DNA of 39,888 bases from UKL13-2 sp043773745. GTDB lineage: Bacteria > Pseudomonadota > Gammaproteobacteria > Burkholderiales > Usitatibacteraceae. The stretch lies in the NCBI GenBank assembly GCA_043773745.1, contig JAYVEV010000068.1, positions 1 to 39,888 of the forward strand, given 5' to 3'. A program made the position numbers and the translations under genes. Below, in pieces: positions 17,711 through 25,864 of the stretch. The notes beneath the pieces are model-generated. The model was not told where the DNA came from. It saw only the letters and a program-made list of their open reading frames with translations, and searched no databases. The first letter of the stretch is position 1. Each line of letters opens with the position of its first letter.

Positions 17711-18774
17711 TGGACAATACGGTATCTTTTTTGCGCAATGAAAATTTATCCATTGAGTCTTTTTTGGGGAAACCCGACCATTGGAAAAGCACTGTGCTTG
17801 GAACCCTTTGTTTTTCTGCGGATGCAGAACGCAACAATATGGTGTATCAGAGCATGGAAATACCCTGCATGCGCGTGCCCATGCAAAGGCTCGATGTCGC
17901 AGATTCATTTTGTGAAATATGGCACGGCAATGGACATCTGAAACAGGGGCAAAGCGGGGTTATCCATTACAGATACGATGACGACTTGCTGTTTGGTGTC
18001 ATCGAGCAACCGGAAACAGGATTTATAGCCCGCGAGGGTAAAACACCGCTGCAGCAGGCGACTGAATGCGCCTATCGGCAGATATTCGCGTTGATAGAAT
18101 CAATGCACTACCCCTATTTGTTCCGTTTCTGGAATTACATAGCTGATATTAATGGCCATAGTTTTGAATTGGAGCGCTACCGCCAGTTCAATTTGGGGCG
18201 GCAGGATGCGTTTTTTGCGCATGGGCGCAACGTTGCAGGCAACATTCCTGCCGCATGTGCGCTGGGCTTGGGACAGGGGTCGCTAACCATTGCATTTTTG
18301 GCCGGGCGAGTTAAACCATTAGCCATTGAAAATCCCCGTCAAGTTAGCGCCTATCAATATCCGACCCAGTATGGTCCACGTAGTCCCATGTTTGCGCGCG
18401 CCTGTCTGGTTCAGCTTGCGCAGGACGAGGTGCTGTTTATCTCCGGCACCGCCAGCATTGTCGGTCACGTAACACTGCATCCGGCTGATGTCGTGGCGCA
18501 GACCCAGGAGACGATTAAAAATATTGAGGCGGTGCTGACGGAAACGAATCGGGTGTCAAGCCAAGCCAATTTTGTTCTAACTGATTTGCATTACAAGGTA
18601 TACATTCGCCATCCTGACGACCTTGAAAAAATCCGGATGGAACTCACGCGCCACATTGGTGGCTCACTGGATGCGGTGTATTTGCAGGCAGATATCTGTC
18701 GTGCAGACTTGCTCGTGGAAATTGAAGCGAGCGCAAGATATCGGACGTTGCCCAAGTTGGACCTTGGAGCTTGA
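17710..18774 (+). CDS. xanB2: Chorismatase, XanB2/FkbO/Hyg5 family (hydroxybenzoate supply)
   Basis: 354 residues from ATG 17710, which overlaps the halogenase stop. The family is recognised from RFWNYIADIN (about 138-147), ERYRQFNLGRQDAF (about 155-168), the GNIPAACALG segment, and the C-terminal VEIE containing the putative catalytic glutamate. XanB2-type enzymes convert chorismate into 3- and 4-hydroxybenzoate plus pyruvate; 3/4-hydroxybenzoate primes xanthomonadin synthesis and 4-hydroxybenzoate feeds ubiquinone. FkbO- and Hyg5-type relatives make a dihydroxycyclohexadiene acid or 3-hydroxybenzoate, and I cannot fix the subtype from sequence. The neighbourhood (aryl:ACP ligase, ketosynthases) argues for starter supply. 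Confidence 0.87.
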   Translation: MDNTVSFLRNENLSIESFLGKPDHWKSTVLGTLCFSADAERNNMVYQSMEIPCMRVPMQRLDVADSFCEIWHGNGHLKQGQSGVIHYRYDDDLLFGVIEQPETGFIAREGKTPLQQATECAYRQIFALIESMHYPYLFRFWNYIADINGHSFELERYRQFNLGRQDAFFAHGRNVAGNIPAACALGLGQGSLTIAFLAGRVKPLAIENPRQVSAYQYPTQYGPRSPMFARACLVQLAQDEVLFISGTASIVGHVTLHPADVVAQTQETIKNIEAVLTETNRVSSQANFVLTDLHYKVYIRHPDDLEKIRMELTRHIGGSLDAVYLQADICRADLLVEIEASARYRTLPKLDLGA

Positions 18775-18776
18775 TC

Positions 18777-19574
18777 ATGCGCACTTTTTTCGATGCGATG
18801 CAAAATATATATGATCATTTGCTGCTGTATATCGCCCTGTTGTGGTTGGGCTTGATATGTTTGGTTTGGACGCCGATCGCTCTCGTGTTTTACCCGTTGC
18901 TTCCGGTACATCGGGGGCGCGCAATCGGTCGTTATGTCACGATGCTGGGCTTTCGTTTATTTCTGGCCAGTTTGGCACTGTCACGGCGTTTCAGTTTTGA
19001 TTTGCGGGTGTTGGATGAATTGCGCAATGAGCCGCCAATGATTATTGCGCCCAATCATCCCTGCTTGCTGGATGCCGTCATGATCATTTCACGTTTGCCC
19101 AATGTCGCCTGTGTAATGAAAGCTGAACTAATGCGCAATATTTTTTTGGGTGCTGGCGCACGCTTGGCTCGTTATATCAGCAATGAGCCCGTGCGACGCA
19201 TGATCCAGATGGCCATCGAGGATTTTGCCAGTGGTAGTCACTTGTTATTATTTCCGGAAGGCACACGCACCGTACAATCACCCATTAACCCGTTCAAGGG
19301 AAGTGCTGGTCTAATTTCGCGTTATGCACAAGTACCCGTGCAGACCATTCTGATTGAAACCAACTCTGCATACCTGAGCAAAGGGTGGCCGTTATTGCGC
19401 AAGCCGCCAATGCCAGTGCATTATCGATTACGGTTAGGAAAGCGTTTTGATCCCCCCAAAAATACCCAGCATTTTGTGGCAGAACTGGAGGATTATTTTG
19501 CACATGAGCTGATGCAAAGTTCAAATCGTATTCCCACTAATTCCCTGCCCGCGCAGGCCGCCCACTTGTCATGA
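18777..19574 (+). CDS. PlsC-type 1-acyltransferase
   Basis: 265 residues from ATG 18777 with GGAG 7 nt upstream (an in-frame TTG at 18771 overlaps the previous stop). One or two N-terminal membrane helices (about residues 12-45) anchor it to the inner membrane. Acyltransferase motifs are NHPCLLDAV (the HX4D catalytic pair, about 90) and FPEGTRT (about 160). Members transfer acyl chains to lysophospholipids or related alcohols; in aryl-polyene clusters such enzymes are thought to attach the polyene or a fatty acid to the lipid anchor. It overlaps the following glycosyltransferase by ATGA, so the two are translated in a coupled way. Confidence 0.85.
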   Translation: MRTFFDAMQNIYDHLLLYIALLWLGLICLVWTPIALVFYPLLPVHRGRAIGRYVTMLGFRLFLASLALSRRFSFDLRVLDELRNEPPMIIAPNHPCLLDAVMIISRLPNVACVMKAELMRNIFLGAGARLARYISNEPVRRMIQMAIEDFASGSHLLLFPEGTRTVQSPINPFKGSAGLISRYAQVPVQTILIETNSAYLSKGWPLLRKPPMPVHYRLRLGKRFDPPKNTQHFVAELEDYFAHELMQSSNRIPTNSLPAQAAHLS

Positions 19575-20347
19575 ATACAACCATGATTGCCGCATCAACT
19601 ACGCATCTTGTTCTTATTCCCAGCTATAACCCCGGCATTAAAGTCTACGAAACAGTGCGCACAGCTCGCCAATACTGGAACCCAGTATGGATTGTGGTTG
19701 ATGGCAGCACGGATGGTAGTGCTGAAGGTTTGCTTGCGATAGCTGCGCAGGATACCGGTCTTCGCGTTATCGTTTTGCCTTGTAATCAGGGCAAGGGAGC
19801 AGCCGTACTGGCTGGTTTGGATCAAGCAGCTGCGGACGGATTTACCCACATACTATCGATGGATTCAGACGGCCAACATTCGCCTGAATGCATTCCTATT
19901 TTCATGGCGGCCTCTATGGCGCAACCTGCCGCAATGATCCTGGGGGTACCCGTTTTCGATGCCAGTGCGCCTAGTCTGCGCGTGAAAGGCCGTCGTATTT
20001 CCAATTGGTGGGCAAATCTGGAAACACTGTGGGCTGGAATTGGTGATTCTTTATTCGGCTTTCGGGTATACCCGGTAGCAGCATTGCGGCGCGTGATGCA
20101 AGCGCAGCCTTGGATGCGTCATTTCGACTTTGATCCCGAGGCAGTCGTACGTCTTTGCTGGAGCGGAGTCAAGCCAGTCAATTTACTATCGCCGGTGCGT
20201 TACTACAGTACGGATCAGGGCGGCGTTTCACATTTCCGGTATTTGCGCGACAACGTGTTGCTGACATGGATGCATACCCGGCTCTTTTTGGGTTTTTTGT
20301 TGCGTCTGCCGCTATTGTTGATCAGGCGAGTGACGGGACATTTTTAA
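19571..20347 (+). CDS. Family 2 glycosyltransferase of the aryl-polyene cluster
   Basis: 258 residues. GT-A fold: LVLIPSYNPG at the first strand, IVVDGSTDGS for nucleotide binding, MDSDGQHSPE with the DxD metal site at about 97-106. The C-terminal stretch LFLGFLLRLPLLLIRR is hydrophobic and probably docks on the membrane. It likely adds a sugar to the pigment or its lipid carrier, completing an anchor with the acyltransferases (inference from context). Its last 26 bp overlap the last codons of the methyltransferase gene on the other strand, so the two operons converge without any terminator between them. Confidence 0.85.
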   Translation: MNTTMIAASTTHLVLIPSYNPGIKVYETVRTARQYWNPVWIVVDGSTDGSAEGLLAIAAQDTGLRVIVLPCNQGKGAAVLAGLDQAAADGFTHILSMDSDGQHSPECIPIFMAASMAQPAAMILGVPVFDASAPSLRVKGRRISNWWANLETLWAGIGDSLFGFRVYPVAALRRVMQAQPWMRHFDFDPEAVVRLCWSGVKPVNLLSPVRYYSTDQGGVSHFRYLRDNVLLTWMHTRLFLGFLLRLPLLLIRRVTGHF

Positions 20348-21107
20348 TTGCCTGATATTCTGAAAAAATGCCGACTTCCACATGCCGAGCAACTTGCGTA
20401 AACCCTGCCGCGCTCAATGTGGCCATGACTTGTTCAGGCGGGACGCAGGCTTCAATACTGTCCCAGTAATACCGCCAAATGGTTGCCGTCTCTTTTTGTC
20501 GGGAAATGAATCGCGTGAGTAGCGGAATCACCCCGCGCATATAATTTTTGAGTAGCCATTGACCTGTGCGACTTTTCGCTTGGGTAATTTCAAGAATACA
20601 TAAGCGGCCACCGGGCTTTAATACACGTTCAAATTCCGTAAAAGCCACCCCCAAATCACTGATATGGCGTAGTGCATAGCCCATGCTTAAAAAATCAAAA
20701 TGATTATCAGGGAAGGGCAACGACTCGGCTCTGCCTTCGATCAATAACATGGTCTTGGGCAACTTGCTGGCAGCCATCATGCCGGGGCTCGGGTCAACGC
20801 CGGTTACTAGCGCTGGATCGCCAACGAGGAAACAGGCCTGCGCAGCTACCAGCCCGGTTCCCACGCCCACATCAATTACCTTCATGCCATTTTTCAGGCC
20901 GGCGCGAACCAGTGCCTGGCGGCGATACCGGGACCCAGTACCCCATGCCAGCATCGCTTCGATACGGTCATAATCTGGTGCGGTGTCATCAAAAATTTTG
21001 CGCAAATAGGCTTGCCGGTCTTGCTCCGTCTTATAGTAATCAGTCAGCGGAATATGCGGCGCATGAACGGGGACAGCTGGAGCAGGTGTGGGAGAGGGGG
21101 TATTCAT
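20322..21107 (-). CDS. SAM-dependent methyltransferase (UbiE-like)
   Basis: 261 residues. Class I SAM fold: motif I VIDVGVGTGLVAAQ at about 74-87, acidic VTGVDPSPGMM, and FDFLSMGYALRHISD, which is the signature loop of UbiE/COQ5-type enzymes, followed by VLKPGGRLCILEIT. A proline-rich N-terminal tail of about 20 residues is unusual and probably disordered. In the cluster it most plausibly C- or O-methylates the aryl head group, as aryl polyenes often carry methylated rings. It is the promoter-distal gene of the minus operon, 14 bp after the ketoreductase. A housekeeping quinone methyltransferase is less likely given the location. Confidence 0.8.
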   Translation of the reverse strand: MNTPSPTPAPAVPVHAPHIPLTDYYKTEQDRQAYLRKIFDDTAPDYDRIEAMLAWGTGSRYRRQALVRAGLKNGMKVIDVGVGTGLVAAQACFLVGDPALVTGVDPSPGMMAASKLPKTMLLIEGRAESLPFPDNHFDFLSMGYALRHISDLGVAFTEFERVLKPGGRLCILEITQAKSRTGQWLLKNYMRGVIPLLTRFISRQKETATIWRYYWDSIEACVPPEQVMATLSAAGFTQVARHVEVGIFSEYQAIKNVPSLA

Positions 21108-21121
21108 TCTGCAGTTCGCCT

Positions 21122-21841
21122 TTAGATCATGCCGCCATTAATGGAAATAATTTGCCCGGTAATATATGCCGCTTGTGGCGACACCAGAAACCCGATCAGG
21201 TCGGCTACTTCAGCCGGTGTGCCGGCACGTTTCATCGGCACCATGCGAGCAATCGCTTGAGTATCGAAGACTGCTTCACTCATTGATGTCTGAATAATGC
21301 CAGGTGCGACAGCATTAACGGTTATGCCACGGCTGGCGACTTCGCATGCCAATGATTTGGTGGCCGCATTAAGCGCACCTTTCGCAGCAGAGTAATTGAC
21401 CTGACCTGCATTGCCAGCCAATGCGGCAACAGATGACACATTCACAATACGTCCCCAGCGGGTACGAATCATCGGCATCATCAGTTTGTGGGTAACGTTA
21501 AAAAACCCATGCACTGACACATCAATCACCCGATGCCATTGCTCTGCGCGCATACCGGGAAAAATGGCATCGTCGTGAATGCCGGCATTATTGACCAAAA
21601 TTTGAATAGGGTTTTGTTCAAGCAAGGGGCTCAAAGTATCAGACACTGCGGTTTCATCAGTCACATCAAATGCCAGCACTTGTGCGCTACCGCCTTGTTC
21701 CGCAATATCATCAGCCAGTGCGCGTGCTCCGTCAATATTGCGATTCGCATGAATTAATACATGGCAACCATCTGCGGCTAAACGTCGACAAATGGCGCTG
21801 CCAATTCCACCGCTACCACCCGTCACCAGTGCGTGCTTCAT
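21122..21841 (-). CDS. 3-ketoacyl-ACP reductase (FabG-like, ApeQ role)
   Basis: 239 residues, standard FabG length. Cofactor motif TGGSGGIGSAI at about 7-17, NNAG at about 86-89, catalytic Ser in NVSSVAAL and Tyr/Lys in NYSAAKGAL. The terminal ITGQIISINGGMI is typical of FabG proteins. It reduces the beta-keto group on ACP-bound intermediates after each condensation of the polyene. Its ATG overlaps the dehydratase stop (ATGA). Confidence 0.92.
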   Translation of the reverse strand: MKHALVTGGSGGIGSAICRRLAADGCHVLIHANRNIDGARALADDIAEQGGSAQVLAFDVTDETAVSDTLSPLLEQNPIQILVNNAGIHDDAIFPGMRAEQWHRVIDVSVHGFFNVTHKLMMPMIRTRWGRIVNVSSVAALAGNAGQVNYSAAKGALNAATKSLACEVASRGITVNAVAPGIIQTSMSEAVFDTQAIARMVPMKRAGTPAEVADLIGFLVSPQAAYITGQIISINGGMI

Positions 21842-22305
21842 GGGCGTCCTTCCAAATTTTGGGTTGCAATAATACTATCGGCATTCAGGACCACGGCAGC
21901 ACGGCCATCGATCAACAGGCGACCATCCGCATGAATATTGAACTGATACAAAATATGGTCGCCGCTATTGCTGATGCAATTTGCTTCGATATCAAGATCG
22001 GCGTCGATGTCATCGAGTCGCAATACGTGAAGCTTAGTGCCGCGCACACTCACTAGGAAGCCTGCACGCGGCGGACTGTTGTCATCAGGCGCAAGTAGCG
22101 CACCGTGTACTGCCATTGCTTGTGCTGCATATTCAATCCCGCAGGCGGCGCTGAGACGGTCTCGCAGGCGCAGCGGGTTGTCTTTATTGCGATGGCTATT
22201 GGCGCGGCATTGGATATGCCTGCTATCCCAATTGACGACACTATCCAGCAGGCACATGGTGCCCTGGTGCGGGATGTGGCTGGCTATCCAAGCATGATCT
22301 AGCAT
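21838..22305 (-). CDS. 3-hydroxyacyl-ACP dehydratase subunit (hotdog fold, ApeP role)
   Basis: 155 residues. It begins with HIPHQGTMCLLDSV (about 10-23), a pattern of ApeP/FabZ-like dehydratases in aryl-polyene clusters, and continues with a hotdog core (IEYAAQAMAVHGAL for the central helix). In characterised aryl-polyene systems the dehydratase is a heteromer of ApeI- and ApeP-like subunits; the ApeI-like partner is encoded at 29736-30047. ATG start overlaps the upstream chain-length-factor gene by 7 bp. Confidence 0.85.
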   Translation of the reverse strand: MLDHAWIASHIPHQGTMCLLDSVVNWDSRHIQCRANSHRNKDNPLRLRDRLSAACGIEYAAQAMAVHGALLAPDDNSPPRAGFLVSVRGTKLHVLRLDDIDADLDIEANCISNSGDHILYQFNIHADGRLLIDGRAAVVLNADSIIATQNLEGRP

Positions 22306-23096
22306 GGTGAGACGTCAACTGCCAGTCGCGCGCTATCGAGGTAATCCAGCACGACCTGGCCGCCGCGGCGCAGCGCAATTTGATGCAATAGGGGCAGACT
22401 GCGTGCGGCAGGAATTGCCAGGCGCAGTTTTTCCAGTGCGGTGTCATCAATTTGATCCGCCGCCGCATCGGTCAGGCTAATGGTGATTTTTGCCAAAGTT
22501 TTTTCACTGCTTTCAGGTGCCAGTACCAGCGCAACCCCGAATGAGTCCTGAATGGGCCGGGCGCCGTGGAGTGGCTCTGGATATGCAGTATCGCAGGCCA
22601 TCAATAAAATATGCCTCCTGTCCACGACTGCTTGTGTCATTGCCTCCAGCAAGCCCGCACCAAAACTGGCATCGTGCGCACACAACACTGACGATGAAGT
22701 CATCGCGCCGGTGGCAATGCTCCAGTAGCCGGCAGCGGCATTGTGTACTGAATTATGGAAACGGGTAGGAGATATCTGGCGATCTTCGGATGCCAGCATC
22801 TGGCAGATTTCATGACAGTTATTGCCATCACCGCCAGAAGCAGAAAACACGCTGGGCAAGTGCGTGACATTTTGATCAGCCGCTACGACTGCTTCCAATC
22901 CGACGGCCAGAGTGAGTTTGACAATGTTACTGCTGCGTCGACGTTCTGCAGCAGGCAGGCTCAGCGGAGGTGGCAACAGCGTTGGACTGGTTTGGTACGG
23001 ACGGTGCCCGGTGAATATGGCCATGCCGCTTGGCCAGTCAATAAGTCCAGGGCCTAGCAGACCAATGCCTTCAACATAAATGGAAAGGAGCTGCAT
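22299..23096 (-). CDS. Beta-ketoacyl synthase chain-length factor (ApeC-like)
   Basis: 265 residues when started at ATG 23094-23096; a longer reading frame upstream only translates the end of the ketosynthase gene out of frame. AAGGGG lies 8 nt before this ATG, and YVEGIGLLGPGLIDWPSG right after the start is characteristic of this family. It corresponds to only an N-terminal thiolase-like domain: there is no ACSSS nucleophile motif and no C-terminal HGT/GHT histidines, so it is a non-condensing partner. It should pair with the ketosynthase encoded 1 bp upstream and set chain length, as in type II polyketide KS-CLF dimers. Confidence 0.88.
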   Translation of the reverse strand: MQLLSIYVEGIGLLGPGLIDWPSGMAIFTGHRPYQTSPTLLPPPLSLPAAERRRSSNIVKLTLAVGLEAVVAADQNVTHLPSVFSASGGDGNNCHEICQMLASEDRQISPTRFHNSVHNAAAGYWSIATGAMTSSSVLCAHDASFGAGLLEAMTQAVVDRRHILLMACDTAYPEPLHGARPIQDSFGVALVLAPESSEKTLAKITISLTDAAADQIDDTALEKLRLAIPAARSLPLLHQIALRRGGQVVLDYLDSARLAVDVSPC

Positions 23097-23097
23097 A

Positions 23098-24303
23098 TTA
23101 TCTGCCCCTTCCGTTAGCCCGGCCAAACACCAGGCTACAGTTGGTGCCGCCGAAACCAAACGAGTTACTGAGGGCATACGAAACCGGCTGATCGCAATTT
23201 TTCAGCAAATAATTGAGTGGTAGAGCCGGATCAAGCTGTTGGGTGTTCATGCCGCCCGGCAGCAAACTATGCTGAAGTGACAAAGCACAAATCACTGCCT
23301 CCATACTGCCGGCGGCACCCAACGTGTGGCCGGTAGCGCCTTTGGTCGAACTACACGGTGTGACTGACCCAAACAGTGCCGATACGGCCTTGGACTCGGC
23401 TAAATCGTTGGTTTGAGTGGCCGTACCATGCAGATTAATGTAATCAATTTCGGCGGCGTCAAGCTGGGCCATTTTTAGGGCATCCTGCATCGCCATGCGT
23501 GCGCCAAGACCATCTGGATGCGGGGATGACATGTGATAAGCGTCGCTGGATTCGCCCACGCCCAACAGTAAAACTGCATCATCATCCAATTGCTTTGGCA
23601 CGCGCTCCAGCAGTGCAAACGCAGCAGCCTCGCCGATGGATATGCCGTCACGTGCAATGTCGAACGGGCGGCAAGCCTGTGTCGAAATCAGACCCAGGGA
23701 ACTGAACCCGTATAACGTCGTTAAACACAACGAGTCAACGCCGCCAACTACTGCTGCGTCAATCAATCCAGCAGCTATCATCCGTCGAGCTGAACTAAAT
23801 ACCTTGGCGCTGGAGGAGCAGGCTGATGATACGACGACAGCCGGGCCAGTCAGTGAAAAATAATTACGTGTGAAATCCGCAACGGAGAAAGTGTTGTGAG
23901 TGGTGGCATAAATAAAATCGGCCGGTAGCGCGCCGCTAATCGGGTCACGGCGGCGATATGCCAACTCGGTTTGCAGTATGCCTGCAGTGCTGGTACCAAT
24001 GAACACCCCGATCCGCTGCGCGCCATATTTTTCCCTGGCGGTAACTACGGCCTCGGCGAAGCCATCTTGTACCAACCCCATTAAGGCGAGCCGGTTATTA
24101 CGACAGTCGAAGCGCGCAAGTGTCGAGGGAATTTGTACCGTGTCAACATCCGCAACCTTGCCGATAAAAGTGTCCAGATCGACTGTATCAAATGCACACG
24201 GTGCCAAACCACTACGCTGTTGACGTAATGTGTCGAGGGTTTGCATGAGTCCACAGCCAATCGGACTGGTTGCGGTGAAATGAGAAAGATGAAGCGAGTC
24301 CAA
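23098..24303 (-). CDS. Beta-ketoacyl-ACP synthase (ApeO-like)
   Basis: 401 residues with an intact condensing triad: Cys162 in VSSACSSS, His292 in NLHGTATQTND, His326 in GATGHTLGAAG, plus Lys321. The start is a TTG at 24301-24303; the ribosome site is weak, but SLHLSHFTATSPIG immediately after is the usual family N-terminus. It elongates aryl-ACP with malonyl units together with the adjacent chain-length factor (stop at 23098, next start at 23096). It is preceded by an 89-bp gap (24304-24392), the largest inside this operon, where no terminator is obvious. Confidence 0.93.
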   Translation of the reverse strand: MDSLHLSHFTATSPIGCGLMQTLDTLRQQRSGLAPCAFDTVDLDTFIGKVADVDTVQIPSTLARFDCRNNRLALMGLVQDGFAEAVVTAREKYGAQRIGVFIGTSTAGILQTELAYRRRDPISGALPADFIYATTHNTFSVADFTRNYFSLTGPAVVVSSACSSSAKVFSSARRMIAAGLIDAAVVGGVDSLCLTTLYGFSSLGLISTQACRPFDIARDGISIGEAAAFALLERVPKQLDDDAVLLLGVGESSDAYHMSSPHPDGLGARMAMQDALKMAQLDAAEIDYINLHGTATQTNDLAESKAVSALFGSVTPCSSTKGATGHTLGAAGSMEAVICALSLQHSLLPGGMNTQQLDPALPLNYLLKNCDQPVSYALSNSFGFGGTNCSLVFGRANGRGR

Positions 24304-24392
24304 AGCAAAAAACCTATCTAAATTAAATAAAACTTTAATGAAATCAAGTCACCCGTTCTATTAAAAACGGCCAATCCTATGATGGTGTCTGG

Positions 24393-25052
24393 CTACGCTT
24401 TTGTTCGATACCGTAACGAAATTAAACCGGCCACACCGGCCAGCACAAGACCGGCCCATACATCAACAGCCACGTGCTGACGGATCGCAATCGTTGAATA
24501 AATGATGCCCAAGCACCATATCGAATTGATACTGAGTATCCATAAAGGGGCTCCAAAGCGGCGTAACAAATAGTGCAGCCAAATGCCTGAGAAAAATGCG
24601 GTGGCGACATGCAGGGAAGGGCAGGCATTACCTGACGCATCCACATTTTTAAGGAAATCAACATTGGGATACTGGGCCCAGTCAATATGAGCAACAGGCA
24701 CAGCTGTAGGCCAAATAAAAAAAATAATCAGCGCCGCAATACACATTAATGCCATCGCCACCCCGTATCCGTATAGCTCGCGCTGTGTACTAAAGAACGC
24801 CGGTGGTAGGGAAACATAGAGCCACAGTGACAAGTAAATCGGCAGCGCTTGAGGTTGGAAGCCGATCAAATGGTCCAGCAGGGTAATGGGCATGACCGTA
24901 ATCGGGTAGGCCGGATGTTTGAGCAAGTAAAAATAAGCGCCAAAAAAAACAGCTATAAATAGTGTTGTCCCGATACTTTTGAGATAAACGTGTTTAGGGA
25001 TAGCCCTCGCAGCCCATTGGTACCAATTCAATTGCGGCCTATTTTCATTCAA
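24393..25052 (-). CDS. PAP2-superfamily membrane phosphatase / phosphotransferase
   Basis: 219 residues with about five to six membrane helices. The PAP2 signature is partly visible: ACPSLHVATA (PSxH motif) at about 140 and STIAIRQHVAVDVWAG (Sx5-6Hx3D) at about 180. The first KX6RP motif is not obvious. The PSLH spelling resembles the inositol-phosphorylceramide-synthase/AUR1-like subgroup, which moves phospho-headgroups between lipids. It starts at TTG 25050-25052 overlapping the preceding stop (TTGA) with GGGAGA upstream. Probable role: dephosphorylating or exchanging a head group on the pigment's lipid carrier (inference). Confidence 0.78.
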   Translation of the reverse strand: MNENRPQLNWYQWAARAIPKHVYLKSIGTTLFIAVFFGAYFYLLKHPAYPITVMPITLLDHLIGFQPQALPIYLSLWLYVSLPPAFFSTQRELYGYGVAMALMCIAALIIFFIWPTAVPVAHIDWAQYPNVDFLKNVDASGNACPSLHVATAFFSGIWLHYLLRRFGAPLWILSINSIWCLGIIYSTIAIRQHVAVDVWAGLVLAGVAGLISLRYRTKA

Positions 25053-25864
25053 GGCGTGTTCTCCCGGATGCTGCTCTGCAGGGTAACAAAGCGCAACTGA
25101 CGGCTTGCGGCAGACGCCAGTAAGGTAGGTAGAACTTCCAAAATGACCGGGACGCCGCGCGCCGTAAGGGCAACATTGCCATCGTGCAAAAGCAGAATGG
25201 CGCCCGCCTGCATGCCGCCCAATAATTTATTTTTTACGCGATCTGCATTGCCCACTTGGGTGTCAAACCCCCGCACCGACCAACTGACCAGCTTGAGCCC
25301 CATTCGGTTCAGCACCGGGGCAAGGAAAGGATTACGAAACCCCGCAGGCGCACGAAAAAACGAAGGTGGCTGGCCGGAAATTTTTGTCAGAGTGTCTTGT
25401 GCGGCTTGTAATTCGCGCGTAAAGCCGCGCGGCCCAAGCAGCGCAAAATGATGGCGATGATGTTGGCTGTGGTTTTCAACCGCATGGCCGCGGCGCACGA
25501 TTTCTTGGCATAAATCGGGGTGGCGCGCGGCTTTTTCGCCGATGCAAAAAAAAGTGGCTTTGGTTGCGTATTGATCCAGTATATCCAGCACTTGCGGTGT
25601 GACCGCGGGATCCGGCCCATCATCAATAGTCAAGGCAATTTCATTTCGGGTTGTAGCGGCGGCTGGAAGTCGTGTCCAATTCGCCCCCAACCATTGGCTG
25701 CGAGGCCATAGACCAAAAGTTGTAATCAACAAATGATTGGCCATCACAGCAACCAACGCCCAAAGCCATTGGCTGGGAGCAACAAAAATGGCAACCAAGG
25801 CTATTAGGTGCAGTATGACCGATGCACGAATTAGCAGCGCGGGCTTCCAACTTGAGTTAAGCAT
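25049..25864 (-). CDS. Polysaccharide deacetylase family protein (NodB domain)
   Basis: 271 residues from ATG 25862-25864, which overlaps the MMPL stop by 8 bp; a TTG five codons earlier is the alternative. Two N-terminal membrane helices (about 10-30 and 33-52), then a NodB domain with all five motifs: TIDDGPD (Asp81/Asp82), GHAVENHSQHH (metal His), FFRAPAGFRNP, LVSWSVRGFD and ILLLHDG. It should be an active metal-dependent deacetylase on a glycan or glycolipid facing the periplasm. In this operon it may remove an acetyl group from an N-acetylated sugar of the pigment anchor, but this is inference. Confidence 0.85.
   Translation of the reverse strand: MLNSSWKPALLIRASVILHLIALVAIFVAPSQWLWALVAVMANHLLITTFGLWPRSQWLGANWTRLPAAATTRNEIALTIDDGPDPAVTPQVLDILDQYATKATFFCIGEKAARHPDLCQEIVRRGHAVENHSQHHRHHFALLGPRGFTRELQAAQDTLTKISGQPPSFFRAPAGFRNPFLAPVLNRMGLKLVSWSVRGFDTQVGNADRVKNKLLGGMQAGAILLLHDGNVALTARGVPVILEVLPTLLASAASRQLRFVTLQSSIRENTP

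Noticed and set aside
20322..21107. Housekeeping ubiquinone/menaquinone methyltransferase ubiE
   Set aside because: It matches the UbiE-like fold, but it is the last gene of the pigment operon, has an atypical Pro-rich N-terminus, and lies away from ubiquinone genes such as ubiB or ubiJ.
23097..23177. N-terminally extended chain-length factor start at 23177
   Set aside because: The extra 27 residues are the out-of-frame end of the ketosynthase gene; ATG 23096 has AAGGGG upstream and the family N-terminus right after it.
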